NCBI GenBank assembly: GCA_965649545.1
Contig: CBFGLF010000014.1
Span: forward strand, 1 to 22,500
Direction: 5' to 3'
Length of the DNA stretch: 22,500 nt
From: CABHOJ01 sp965649545
GTDB lineage: Bacteria; Pseudomonadota; Gammaproteobacteria; Burkholderiales; Methylophilaceae
How positions within the stretch are numbered: position 1 is the stretch's first letter; every line of letters begins with the position of its first letter. The notes beneath the pieces were generated by a model, which saw nothing but the letters and a program-made list of their open reading frames with translations, did no database searches and was not told where the DNA came from. The position numbers were made by a program, and so were the translations under genes. This document shows positions 7,010 through 13,914 of this stretch, in pieces.

Positions 7010-8470
7010 TTAAATATCTTGCGGTCTGCGAGGGAGCTCCAGTTCGATCAGCGTACCCCCACCTTCCCGCGCCCGGAAACTGATGGTCGCAGCCAGGGCC
7101 TCGCATACCTTGAAGGTGAAGGGGATACCGAGCCCAGTGCCGAAGCGCTTGGTGGTGGGCCCAGCTGTGGTCGCGTGCGGGTCAGGCGTGAAGGGCATGC
7201 CCGGGCCACGATCCGCAATGAGCAGGCGGATGGTATTGGTGGAGATATCCGCATGGATATCCAGTTTGGAGCCGTTGGGGACGGCTTCCACCGCGTTCAA
7301 TAGCAGGTTGTACAGTGCTTGCTCGAGCAAGTGTTCGTCGGTGTGGATACGATCATCCTGCTTGCCCCAATCCGGCAATTCCAGCTCCAGGGATTTCTCC
7401 CTCAGCTTCTGCTGCAAGGGAACTAGCGCACCTTCGATGATCTGGCTCAGCCTCGCCTGGCTCAATTGCGGCTTCATCGGATGCAGGTAAGCCAGCAGGG
7501 AGCCGGTCCAGCGTTCCAGCCTGTCGACAGTGCTGATGATGCCCTGCAGGGATTCGCGGGTGTCCTGGTCGAGGTCGGCATTATCGGCGACCTGGGCCGT
7601 GGCACGGATGCTGGCCAGTGGGTTGCGGATGTTATGGGCCAGCATGGGGACCAGTTGCCCCTGTGCCGCCTGCTTCTCGGTGCGGATCAAGGCTTCCTGA
7701 CTCTTCGCTAGCTCCCCTGCCATGTGGTTGATGGCGTTCGACAACGTCGCCAGCTCGGCGGCGCCGGCTTCCGGCACTTTATGCTGCAGGCGGCCTGCAC
7801 TGATCTCGGTGGTGGCATGGACGATACCTTCGATCGGCCGCACGATAGCGCGCTTGAGGAAGAACCTGGAGAACAGCAATAGCAGCGTGGCGAGGATGAT
7901 GGGGATCGCCAGCAAGGTGATCGAGGTGCGTTTGGCTTCTTCCAGACGGCTGCGCAGCTCCTCCTGCTTCTGGTTGAGCAACTGTTCGGCACGGGCCGTG
8001 AGGGCCTCGTAACGCTGGAACACACCAGCTTCAAGTTTGGAGTTGAGCGTCTTCTCCAGCGCGTCAGCCGAGAGTTGCGCATGATTGCTGAAGATGGTGC
8101 TGGTCTCGTCGACGAACGCGGAATAACTCGCTTCCAGCTCACGGATCGCGGCCTTCTCCTCTTCGCCTTGAGCGAGGTCGAGCAGGATGACGAAATGCTT
8201 TTTGACCGAGATGGTGTAGCTGTCATATTCCTGCGGCGCCTCGGGGTCGGCCAGGAAATAGGCGTCGAATAGCTCTTTCATCTGGCGGTAAAGATCGCCG
8301 CGGGTCTGCTGGATCTCCTGGATGAGACGGTTGATGCGTTCGGATTCCAGCGAAGATTGTTCCCAGAGGTGGATGCCCAAGGCGCCCGCGGTGCCGGCCA
8401 GGGTGACGAGAAACACGAACGTCAGCTCGTGTACCAGTAACAGGTCCTTGAGTGAGCGTGGTTTTCTCAT
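7010..8470 (-). CDS. membrane sensor histidine kinase with HAMP domain (orphan)
   Basis: 486 residues. A first membrane span lies at about 14-36, then a mostly helical periplasmic sensor region (about 37-180), a second span (about 183-205), and HAMP (206-258, KRAIVRPIEGIVHATTEIS). The phospho-acceptor box is LAHNIRNPL with His279; the ATPase domain has the N box YNLLLNAVEA (Asn392), G1 DRGPG (420-424) and G2 GTGLG (444-448). It looks catalytically intact. The periplasmic part is predicted by eye as a four-helix bundle rich in Glu. No response regulator lies in the window. It starts 12 bases after the TonB-like gene, so the pair is almost surely cotranscribed. The stimulus is unknown. Confidence 0.88.
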   Translation of the reverse strand: MRKPRSLKDLLLVHELTFVFLVTLAGTAGALGIHLWEQSSLESERINRLIQEIQQTRGDLYRQMKELFDAYFLADPEAPQEYDSYTISVKKHFVILLDLAQGEEEKAAIRELEASYSAFVDETSTIFSNHAQLSADALEKTLNSKLEAGVFQRYEALTARAEQLLNQKQEELRSRLEEAKRTSITLLAIPIILATLLLLFSRFFLKRAIVRPIEGIVHATTEISAGRLQHKVPEAGAAELATLSNAINHMAGELAKSQEALIRTEKQAAQGQLVPMLAHNIRNPLASIRATAQVADNADLDQDTRESLQGIISTVDRLERWTGSLLAYLHPMKPQLSQARLSQIIEGALVPLQQKLREKSLELELPDWGKQDDRIHTDEHLLEQALYNLLLNAVEAVPNGSKLDIHADISTNTIRLLIADRGPGMPFTPDPHATTAGPTTKRFGTGLGIPFTFKVCEALAATISFRAREGGGTLIELELPRRPQDI

Positions 8471-8482
8471 GGCTTGTCGGCT

Positions 8483-9214
8483 TTATTCCAGTTTGAAGGA
8501 AACCGGCACCAGGATCTCGAAATTGCGACCACGCAACGCGTCAGGCGGGGGCGGGAAGGGGGATGCCTTGCGCACCATCTCCAGGCCTTGCTTATCGAGG
8601 ATCTCGTAGCCGCTGGACGTCACGATTTTGCTCGAGACGAGCTGGCCGTTACCGTCGATCTTGATCTCGATGGTCGCTTCGCCCTGCCAGCCGCGCATCT
8701 GCGCCACACGTGGGTATTGCTTGTGCTTGGCGATCTCGCGCGAGAGCAGGCCACCGTAAAGGCTCCTGGCGTTATCGATGTCGACCTGGCTGGGGCCCTT
8801 GGGCGGCTCAGGCGGGGGTGGCGGTGCAGTGAACGTGGGCGGCGTCTCGACGACCGGGGCTGCCGTCATGACCGGCGGAGGCGCGGGAGGGCGCTCGTCA
8901 GGGGCGCTACTAGGGGGTGGTTCAGTGATCGGGGCCGGCAGCTCTTTGGGCAGCGGCTTCTTCTCAAGCTTGGGTTTCACCTCAGGCTTCGGAGTCTCAG
9001 GCACCGGTTGGGGCTCAGGTTCGCTGGCGACTTGCGGTTCGGGCGCGGGCGGCAGGAACTCCACGGTCAGTGTATCGGGTTTGACCACATCCTCTTCCGA
9101 GTGGATGTCGGGGAGTTGTGTCAGTGCGAGCAGGTGCAACACGACCGATAATACCAGCGCCCAGACCATGGTCTGGTGATTATCATCGGTAACGTGAAGG
9201 GGATAGGTGGCCAA
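8483..9214 (-). CDS. TonB-like energy transducer
   Basis: About 243 residues in the classical TonB order: a short N-terminus, one membrane span with the SVVLH motif (about 16-33, His27 in the usual place), a long periplasmic Pro/Glu/Lys-rich arm (about 50-143), and a C-terminal TonB domain (about 150-243) with YPRVAQMRGWQGEATIEIKI. TonB proteins transmit inner-membrane proton-motive force to outer-membrane receptors for siderophores or other metal complexes. No ExbB/ExbD or receptor is in the window, so these partners must be elsewhere. The start is uncertain: the longest form begins with TTG at 9214, and an ATG 45 bases later (9169) would leave the membrane span almost at the very N-terminus. 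Neither has a good ribosome site. Transcription probably continues into the kinase gene. Confidence 0.88.
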   Translation of the reverse strand: MATYPLHVTDDNHQTMVWALVLSVVLHLLALTQLPDIHSEEDVVKPDTLTVEFLPPAPEPQVASEPEPQPVPETPKPEVKPKLEKKPLPKELPAPITEPPPSSAPDERPPAPPPVMTAAPVVETPPTFTAPPPPPEPPKGPSQVDIDNARSLYGGLLSREIAKHKQYPRVAQMRGWQGEATIEIKIDGNGQLVSSKIVTSSGYEILDKQGLEMVRKASPFPPPPDALRGRNFEILVPVSFKLE

Positions 9215-9268
9215 GACGTGACTGCACTGGTTGAAGGGTTGAGTGATCGTGTTAAAAACAAAGCAACA

Positions 9269-9274
9269 ATTATA
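9269..9274 (-). promoter_or_regulatory. candidate -10 box for the tonB-like/kinase operon
   Basis: The minus strand reads a perfect TATAAT about 55 bases upstream of the TTG start of the TonB-like gene. The matching -35 region is poor (GCAAGC at 17-base spacing), so this would need an activator or be weak. Confidence 0.4.
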
Positions 9275-9381
9275 CAGTAAGCCTTCGCTTGGCTTGCAGC
9301 CTGATTGACGGGTCGACTCGGTGCGTGCGAGCGAGTCGGGGTTGGCTGTGACCAGCCGTGCTGGTGGCTATCTATAACCGA

Positions 9382-10296
9382 TCATTCCCACTCCAGTGCC
9401 GGGTAGAGCATATTGACGTTGCGTCGATTGACGATATCGAACAACAGCCATTGGTCCCTTTCCGCACTGGCGGCGGTGTCCATGGTCTTTTCCATGACGA
9501 CCCCGTTCTTGATGCTGGTCCGGATATCGGCCAGTAGCAGGGATAGGTAGCGCTGTTCCTTATCCAGAGCCGCTTTCCAGTCGGTCGGGACATTGCCGTG
9601 ACCTGGGATCATGCGTTGTGCGGGCAACCCTTTCAACTGGTCGATCACACTGATCCAGCCTTTGATGTCGCCATCGACGGAGGGCGTGCGATCGACGAAC
9701 AGCAGGTCGCCCGTCCAGACCGTGGCGCTCGCCAGATCCATGACGGTGATGTCGGTGTTGGTGTGGGCGACCGGGTAAGCCGTGATGTGCAGCGTCCTGC
9801 CGCCGAGATCGATCTCCATCCTGTCATCCACGGTCATGGTGGGCTTGACCATGGCGCTGCCCTCGAATTCTGCCCCCATCCAGTTGGTGTTGCTGCGCAT
9901 ATAGCTCTCGCGACGACGCTCCATGGCATCGGCCAGCTTGGCATGGCCGATATAAGCCGGATTCTCTGCCAGGAAGGCCGTGTTGCCGAAGATGTGGTCA
10001 GGATGGACATGGGTGTTGATCACGTATAACACCGGCAGCGAGGTCACCTTGCGAATGGCTTCGAGCAGCTGGGTGCCCACCTTGTGACTGCCGCCGCTAT
10101 CGATGACAGCGACGCCGGCACTGCCGACGACAAACCCGATATTGCAGATATCGCCGTGATAGCCTTCCGACAAATCCTCATGCGCGCCCTGATGCACATA
10201 GACCCCGGGGGCGACTTCCTTCATGGCGAGCGCGGCATGGCCCAGTCCCGGGAGCATCAGCACCAATGTCAGATAGAGCAGGTTCAAGGATCGCAA
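9382..10296 (-). CDS. periplasmic metallo-beta-lactamase-fold hydrolase, quinoprotein-relay type
   Basis: 304 residues with a signal peptide (1-21, ending GLGHA). The metallo-beta-lactamase fold has a complete zinc site: THVHPDH (His96, His98, Asp100, His101), His178 in AHTNTD, Asp197 in TGDLLF and His233 in PGHGN. The stretch HEDLSEGYHGDICNIGFVVG matches my recollection of the 'quinoprotein relay system zinc metallohydrolase' family, found with PQQ dehydrogenases and SoxYZ-like carriers. Substrate unknown; a thioester or persulfide on the SoxYZ carrier is one idea, by analogy with SoxB and glyoxalase II-like enzymes. The start is a TTG, supported by GAGGAG six bases upstream and by the signal peptide. 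It is divergent from the cytochrome b561 gene across a 264-base gap. Confidence 0.85.
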   Translation of the reverse strand: MRSLNLLYLTLVLMLPGLGHAALAMKEVAPGVYVHQGAHEDLSEGYHGDICNIGFVVGSAGVAVIDSGGSHKVGTQLLEAIRKVTSLPVLYVINTHVHPDHIFGNTAFLAENPAYIGHAKLADAMERRRESYMRSNTNWMGAEFEGSAMVKPTMTVDDRMEIDLGGRTLHITAYPVAHTNTDITVMDLASATVWTGDLLFVDRTPSVDGDIKGWISVIDQLKGLPAQRMIPGHGNVPTDWKAALDKEQRYLSLLLADIRTSIKNGVVMEKTMDTAASAERDQWLLFDIVNRRNVNMLYPALEWE

Positions 10297-10354
10297 GGGT
10301 TTCTCCTCATCGGCATAATAATTGCGCTGGTATACAATGAGCGCAGGCTTGATC

Positions 10355-10367
10355 GACCATTATGGTC
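10355..10367. promoter_or_regulatory. palindrome GACCAT-T-ATGGTC in the divergent gap
   Basis: A perfect 6+1+6 inverted repeat lies about 60 bases upstream of the hydrolase start in the shared control region of the hydrolase and cytochrome b561. It has the size of a dimeric repressor or activator site. No known regulator consensus is recognised. Confidence 0.4.
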
Positions 10368-10396
10368 TGCATGCCGCATATGTTCAATGCGTCTCA

Positions 10397-10408
10397 TCAG
10401 GCGCCTGA
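10397..10408. promoter_or_regulatory. palindrome TCAGGCGCCTGA in the divergent gap
   Basis: A perfect 12-base palindrome in the middle of the hydrolase-cytochrome b561 gap. It may be a protein-binding site; its sequence differs from the other two palindromes, so a single regulator for all three is unlikely. Confidence 0.3.
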
Positions 10409-10495
10409 ACTCGCGTCGCCGGCGGGCGTCAGAACAAGCGGCCGAGATGTGCGACATGATGATGGACACAAGCATCAAGGCTGCGTTCCTGGCGG

Positions 10496-10509
10496 ATCGA
10501 ATATTCGAT
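10496..10509. promoter_or_regulatory. palindrome ATCGAATATTCGAT upstream of cytochrome b561
   Basis: A perfect 14-base palindrome centred about 58 bases upstream of the cytochrome b561 ATG. That position fits an operator overlapping or next to a promoter. No regulator is assigned. Confidence 0.42.
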
Positions 10510-10560
10510 TCCCGGACAAGATAGCTGAATATAAACAACCAAACACAATAGGATGAAGCG

Positions 10561-11160
10561 ATGAAGAATGCTGCAACGCGTTATACCAAGACTGCCATCG
10601 TACTGCACTGGCTGATCGGGCTCGTCATCATCGGCATGTTCGCACTGGGCTGGTTCATGAGCGAATTGCCGAAGGAGGCTCCCAAGCAGGAAGCCTACGA
10701 TCTGTTCAATCTGGGTATCTATACCTGGCAGTTATCCGAGCCGGCATCGCCGCGCACCTTCTATTTCAATCTGCACAAGTCCATCGGGATCACCTTGCTC
10801 GCGTTGATCGCCTTCCGCTTGTACTGGCGTCTGACCCATCGTCCACCCGCGCTGTTGAGCTCGCTCCAGCCATGGGAAAGAAAACTGGCGACGGCGGGGC
10901 ACCATCTGCTTTATCTCCTGATGGTGGCGATGCCGGTCACGGGTCTGCTGCAGGCCCTCTACAGCAAATACGGTGTGAAGTGGTTCGGCCTGGACTTCCT
11001 GCCAGGCCTCGATGACAAGGCGATCCGCGGCATCTTCCATGAGGCCCATGAGCTGATCGGGATCGCGCTGGCGCTGCTGATCCTGATCCATATCCTGGGG
11101 GCGCTCAAACACAAGTTCATCGATAAGGATGAAACGCTAAGCCGGATGTCGCTGCATTAG
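10561..11160 (+). CDS. cytochrome b561 (CybB-like di-haem membrane protein)
   Basis: 199 residues with four hydrophobic spans, matching the prokaryotic cytochrome b561 family. Candidate haem-b ligands sit in the spans: His16 (VLHWLIG), His72 (NLHKSIG), His160/His163 (IFHEAHELIG) and His177 (LIHILGAL). The start is clear: AGGATG lies upstream of the ATG and the first helix follows. These proteins move electrons between quinone and periplasmic partners; some lie beside periplasmic carriers and act as their membrane partner. Here the neighbours are a periplasmic zinc hydrolase (divergent) and a SoxYZ-like carrier (convergent), suggesting a membrane electron outlet for that set. That link is inference from position. 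Confidence 0.88.
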   Translation: MKNAATRYTKTAIVLHWLIGLVIIGMFALGWFMSELPKEAPKQEAYDLFNLGIYTWQLSEPASPRTFYFNLHKSIGITLLALIAFRLYWRLTHRPPALLSSLQPWERKLATAGHHLLYLLMVAMPVTGLLQALYSKYGVKWFGLDFLPGLDDKAIRGIFHEAHELIGIALALLILIHILGALKHKFIDKDETLSRMSLH

Positions 11161-11176
11161 GCGCACGATTCCGAAC

Positions 11177-11212
11177 CAATAAAAAAGGGTGCCTCGGCAC
11201 CCTTTTTTATTG
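11177..11212. terminator. bidirectional terminator between cytochrome b561 and the SoxYZ-like gene
   Basis: Two perfect 17-base arms (11177-11193 and 11196-11212) with a GC core GGGTGCC/GGCACCC are flanked by A6 and T6, so both strands have a hairpin followed by T. It closes both convergent transcripts and resembles the ndh/lplT terminator in design. Confidence 0.92.
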
Positions 11213-11231
11213 TGGCTAGCCAAGCGCAAGA

Positions 11232-12029
11232 TCAGCTTTTGACGTCCACGTGATGTTCAAAAGCCTTGCCTTCGTTATCCGTGGCTTTGACTTCCAGCGT
11301 ACCGGGACCGCTCGGCAGGAAATCGAAGCGCAGATAGGGGTCTTCCGCCGTGCCTACGCCAAAATCGACATCCATGACGGTCTTGTTGTTGTAGGTGAAC
11401 ACAGCCTTGTTGATATAGAAGGCAGGGATGGTCCCCTGCGAGACGAGATCGCGTTGCAGACCGGTCCGCATCGGGTGCTTGATGATGAAGGTGGCCGGGG
11501 TGGCCTGGCCGAATTTGACGGGGGCTTCCACGTTCATCTTGATCTTGCCTGCACTGGCGCGGATCGCGGCTTCGTCGTTCTCGACCGAGCCGCCACAACC
11601 CCCGGCGGCACGGATGGTGACCCAGGCCATGTAGAGTTTGCCGTCTGCGGTCTCGCCGATGGCGCGGATATAGGAGTCGGTTTCCAGTCGGATGCGCGTC
11701 GATAGCTGCAGGTTGCCGAGCAGCTCAGTCAGGTTGTAGGTGGCGGCGAGCTGGATAGGATTGGCGTCGACCAGGACATAGACCTTCTTGACCTGGGCGC
11801 CCTTGGGGTTAGCGGTATCGATGGTCAGGGTCACGGGGACCTGCGCACCGCTCTCGGCGCGTTTCGGCCCGGTGATCTTCATGAAATCGGCATCCTCGAT
11901 CGGTCGGTTGGCGAAGAATGCCTCCCTGACGACAGGCCAGAGGTTAGGATCCGCCTCCGCCAAAGCCCCCTGGCTAATGCCAACAAACGCTGTCGCCAGC
12001 AGCGTGGATGAAACCCAATGCTTGAACAT
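11232..12029 (-). CDS. fused SoxY-SoxZ-like periplasmic carrier protein
   Basis: 265 residues with a signal peptide (1-24, ending GALA). The first half (about 40-148) is SoxY-like and ends in RAAGGCGGS, the motif whose cysteine (here C145, the only cysteine) is the swinging-arm attachment site of SoxY. A linker and a SoxZ-like immunoglobulin-fold half (about 163-265) follow. This matches 'quinoprotein dehydrogenase-associated SoxYZ-like carrier' proteins. In true SoxYZ the substrate is carried as a sulfur adduct on the cysteine; what this fusion carries is unknown. An ATG two codons upstream (12035) directly touches GAGGAG and is too close; the ATG at 12029 has ideal six-base spacing. It converges on cytochrome b561 and is two genes from the zinc hydrolase. 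Confidence 0.87.
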   Translation of the reverse strand: MFKHWVSSTLLATAFVGISQGALAEADPNLWPVVREAFFANRPIEDADFMKITGPKRAESGAQVPVTLTIDTANPKGAQVKKVYVLVDANPIQLAATYNLTELLGNLQLSTRIRLETDSYIRAIGETADGKLYMAWVTIRAAGGCGGSVENDEAAIRASAGKIKMNVEAPVKFGQATPATFIIKHPMRTGLQRDLVSQGTIPAFYINKAVFTYNNKTVMDVDFGVGTAEDPYLRFDFLPSGPGTLEVKATDNEGKAFEHHVDVKS

Positions 12030-12057
12030 GCTCATCTCCTCAAGTTCTTGTTATATT

Positions 12058-12068
12058 GTGTAATACAC
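12058..12068. promoter_or_regulatory. GTGTA-A-TACAC palindrome upstream of the SoxYZ-like gene
   Basis: A perfect 5+1+5 inverted repeat 29 bases before the SoxYZ-like start, in an AT-rich stretch whose minus strand also holds TATAAC. It could be an operator over the promoter of this gene; the assignment is tentative. Confidence 0.35.
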
Positions 12069-12139
12069 GAGCTTATGACGCTCAGTATAAAGCCAAGTTC
12101 AGTCGGCCGCTTAGCTCGTGATGGCGATCATGCGGTTTC

Positions 12140-12168
12140 TGGTCACCCAAGTCTGTGACCAGGGTCAC
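12140..12168. promoter_or_regulatory. three GGTCAC/GTGACC half-sites upstream of the VOC gene
   Basis: TGGTCAC (12140-12146) and GTGACCA (12155-12161) form a 7-bp inverted repeat, and GTGACC (12155-12160) pairs again with GGTCAC (12163-12168). Three alternating half-sites within 29 bases suggest a cooperative protein-binding site. It lies 40-68 bases before the preferred VOC start, where an operator would be expected. Confidence 0.42.
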
Positions 12169-12207
12169 CAAGCTGCGCGTTGTAGTCCATCTTCTGAAAG
12201 GGATCGA

Positions 12208-12597
12208 TTGTCAGTCCAGGGATTCAACCATTACAACCTGCGTGCGCCTCGGGCCTTGCTGGACGAGTTACGCGACTTCTATTGCGATATCGTGGGCTTG
12301 GTCGAAGGCGAGCGGCCGGCGTTCCGCAGTTTCGGTTATTGGCTGTATGCCGGAGGGCGCGACGTACTGCACTTGAGTGAGTGCTCACCAGATGAGCAAC
12401 GTGCGATTCACGTGACCACCACGTTCGATCATGTCGCTTTCACCTGTACCGACTTCGTGGCGACGCGAGCGAGGCTGGAAACGCACGGGATCGCATTCGG
12501 TCAACGCGAGGTCGCCGCCACCGGCATCCGTCAGCTATTCTTCAAGGACCCCGCCGGCAATGGCATCGAATTCAATTTCGCGGCTGACGAGCACTGA
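12208..12597 (+). CDS. VOC-fold (glyoxalase/dioxygenase superfamily) protein
   Basis: About 129 residues with paired beta-alpha-beta-beta-beta units. Metal-ligand-like residues occur in the usual four places: His in GFNHYNL, His in VLHLSE, His in TFDHVAF and Glu in GNGIEFNF. The family includes glyoxalase I, extradiol dioxygenases and fosfomycin-type resistance proteins; the exact reaction cannot be told. The reading frame is open back to 12118, but the extra 30 residues have no family character and no ribosome site, and they contain the GGTCAC repeats. A TTG at 12208 with AAAGGGA just upstream starts right at the domain, so I prefer it with moderate confidence. It converges on moeA with a 30-base gap. 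Confidence 0.75.
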   Translation: MSVQGFNHYNLRAPRALLDELRDFYCDIVGLVEGERPAFRSFGYWLYAGGRDVLHLSECSPDEQRAIHVTTTFDHVAFTCTDFVATRARLETHGIAFGQREVAATGIRQLFFKDPAGNGIEFNFAADEH

Positions 12598-12627
12598 CGG
12601 CTCACTCGCCTGGCTCCATCCCTGATG

Positions 12628-13905
12628 CTAGATGATGCCTTCCAGGAGCTGTACCTGCACGCTAGCGCCGGCATCGACATTCCCGACGGTCTCATCGAGC
12701 ACGATGAAACAATTGGCTTCCGACATCGAACGCAGGATGCCTGAGCCCTGGTTGCCGGTCGGCTTCACCATCCATTCGCCTGCATCATCGAGATAGAGCA
12801 GCCCGCGCTGGAATTCCGTGCGCCCGGTGAGTTTCTTGATGGGGTCGGTGCAGGTCGCTTTCAGCAACGGGATGGGTTTGGGTTCCGGTTGTCCCATCAG
12901 CACCAGCATCGCTTCACGCACGAACTGGTAGAAGGTCACCATCACCGACACCGGATTGCCGGGCAGGCCGAAATAGTGGGCGTTGCCGACCTTGCCGTAG
13001 GCCAGTGGACGACCTGGTTTCATGGCGATCTTCCAGAACACCACCTGGCCTAGCTTCTCGAGCAGCTGCTTCATGAAGTCGGCTTCCCCAACCGACACGC
13101 CGCCGCTGGTCAGGATGACATCGGCACTCTGTGAGGCCTCCATCAGCGCTTGTTCCAGCAACTCCGGCCGATCGCGTACCACGCCCATGTCGATGACCTC
13201 GACGCCGAGTCGCGTCAGCATGCCATACAAGGTATAGCGGTTGCTGTCATAGACCTGACCCGCTTCCAGCGGCTGGCCGATGCTGGCCAGCTCATCGCCG
13301 GTGGAGAAGAAGGCCACGCGTAACTTGCGGTAGACCTTGAGTTCGCCGATGCCGAGCGAGGCGATCAACCCCAGATCCGCCGCGCGCATGAGGTGACCTG
13401 CCGGTAATACGACCTGGCCTTGCTTGAGGTCTTCGCCCGCATAACGCATGTTCATGCCACGTTTAGGGCCGTCGATGAAACGGATGTGGTCGCCATCGAC
13501 TTGCACTCGTTCTTGTACCACGACGGTATCGCTGCCGGTCGGCATCACCGCACCGGTCATGATGCGCACGCATTCTCCCTGCTTGATGCTGCCGTCGAAG
13601 GCATTGCCGGCGAAGGCGGTACCGATCACCTTGAGACGGGTCTCGCCGTCGGCCTGTAGGTCGTCTGCACTGAAGGCGTAACCGTCCATGGCCGAGTTGT
13701 CATGGTTGGGCACATTGCAAGGCGAGTGGATGGCCTCGGCCAACACACGTCCCAAGCTATTCCGTAGCGGCACCGACTCCTTGGTGGATACCGGTGACAG
13801 GAACTGGCGGATGAACTTGCGCGCCTGGGTCACGGGCATGGAGTTTGGGTCGTAATCGTCCAGACAGCTGGGGTTGTTCACAAGGTCGGAGAGCGAGGTG
13901 TTCAT
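12628..13905 (-). CDS. moeA: MoeA, molybdopterin molybdenumtransferase
   Basis: A 425-residue cytoplasmic enzyme that inserts molybdate into adenylylated molybdopterin to form the active cofactor. Typical segments are DNSAMDGYAF (69-78), RIMTGAVMPTGSDTVV (114-129), FSTGDEL (200-206), TSGGVSVGEADF (266-277) and GLPGNPVS (313-320). Length is in the family range. It is the last gene of the leftward moaA-fdhD-mobA-mobB-moeA unit and starts 9 bases after mobB; no clear ribosome site is visible. Some archaeal and bacterial MoeA paralogues are thought to prefer tungstate; only one MoeA is here, next to a tungstate importer, so its metal preference is an open question. Confidence 0.95.
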   Translation of the reverse strand: MNTSLSDLVNNPSCLDDYDPNSMPVTQARKFIRQFLSPVSTKESVPLRNSLGRVLAEAIHSPCNVPNHDNSAMDGYAFSADDLQADGETRLKVIGTAFAGNAFDGSIKQGECVRIMTGAVMPTGSDTVVVQERVQVDGDHIRFIDGPKRGMNMRYAGEDLKQGQVVLPAGHLMRAADLGLIASLGIGELKVYRKLRVAFFSTGDELASIGQPLEAGQVYDSNRYTLYGMLTRLGVEVIDMGVVRDRPELLEQALMEASQSADVILTSGGVSVGEADFMKQLLEKLGQVVFWKIAMKPGRPLAYGKVGNAHYFGLPGNPVSVMVTFYQFVREAMLVLMGQPEPKPIPLLKATCTDPIKKLTGRTEFQRGLLYLDDAGEWMVKPTGNQGSGILRSMSEANCFIVLDETVGNVDAGASVQVQLLEGII

Positions 13906-13914
13906 GGCGATGTT

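Noticed and set aside
9314..9338. CGACTCG/CGAGTCG inverted repeat downstream of the zinc hydrolase as a terminator
   Set aside because: The stem is only 7 bp with an 11-base loop and no T tract on either strand; a second GGCTG/CAGCC stem nearby also lacks a T tract.
10284..10556. Two small open frames, one on each strand, in the hydrolase/cytochrome b561 gap
   Set aside because: Neither has a ribosome site or recognisable sequence, and they overlap the palindromes and presumed promoters.
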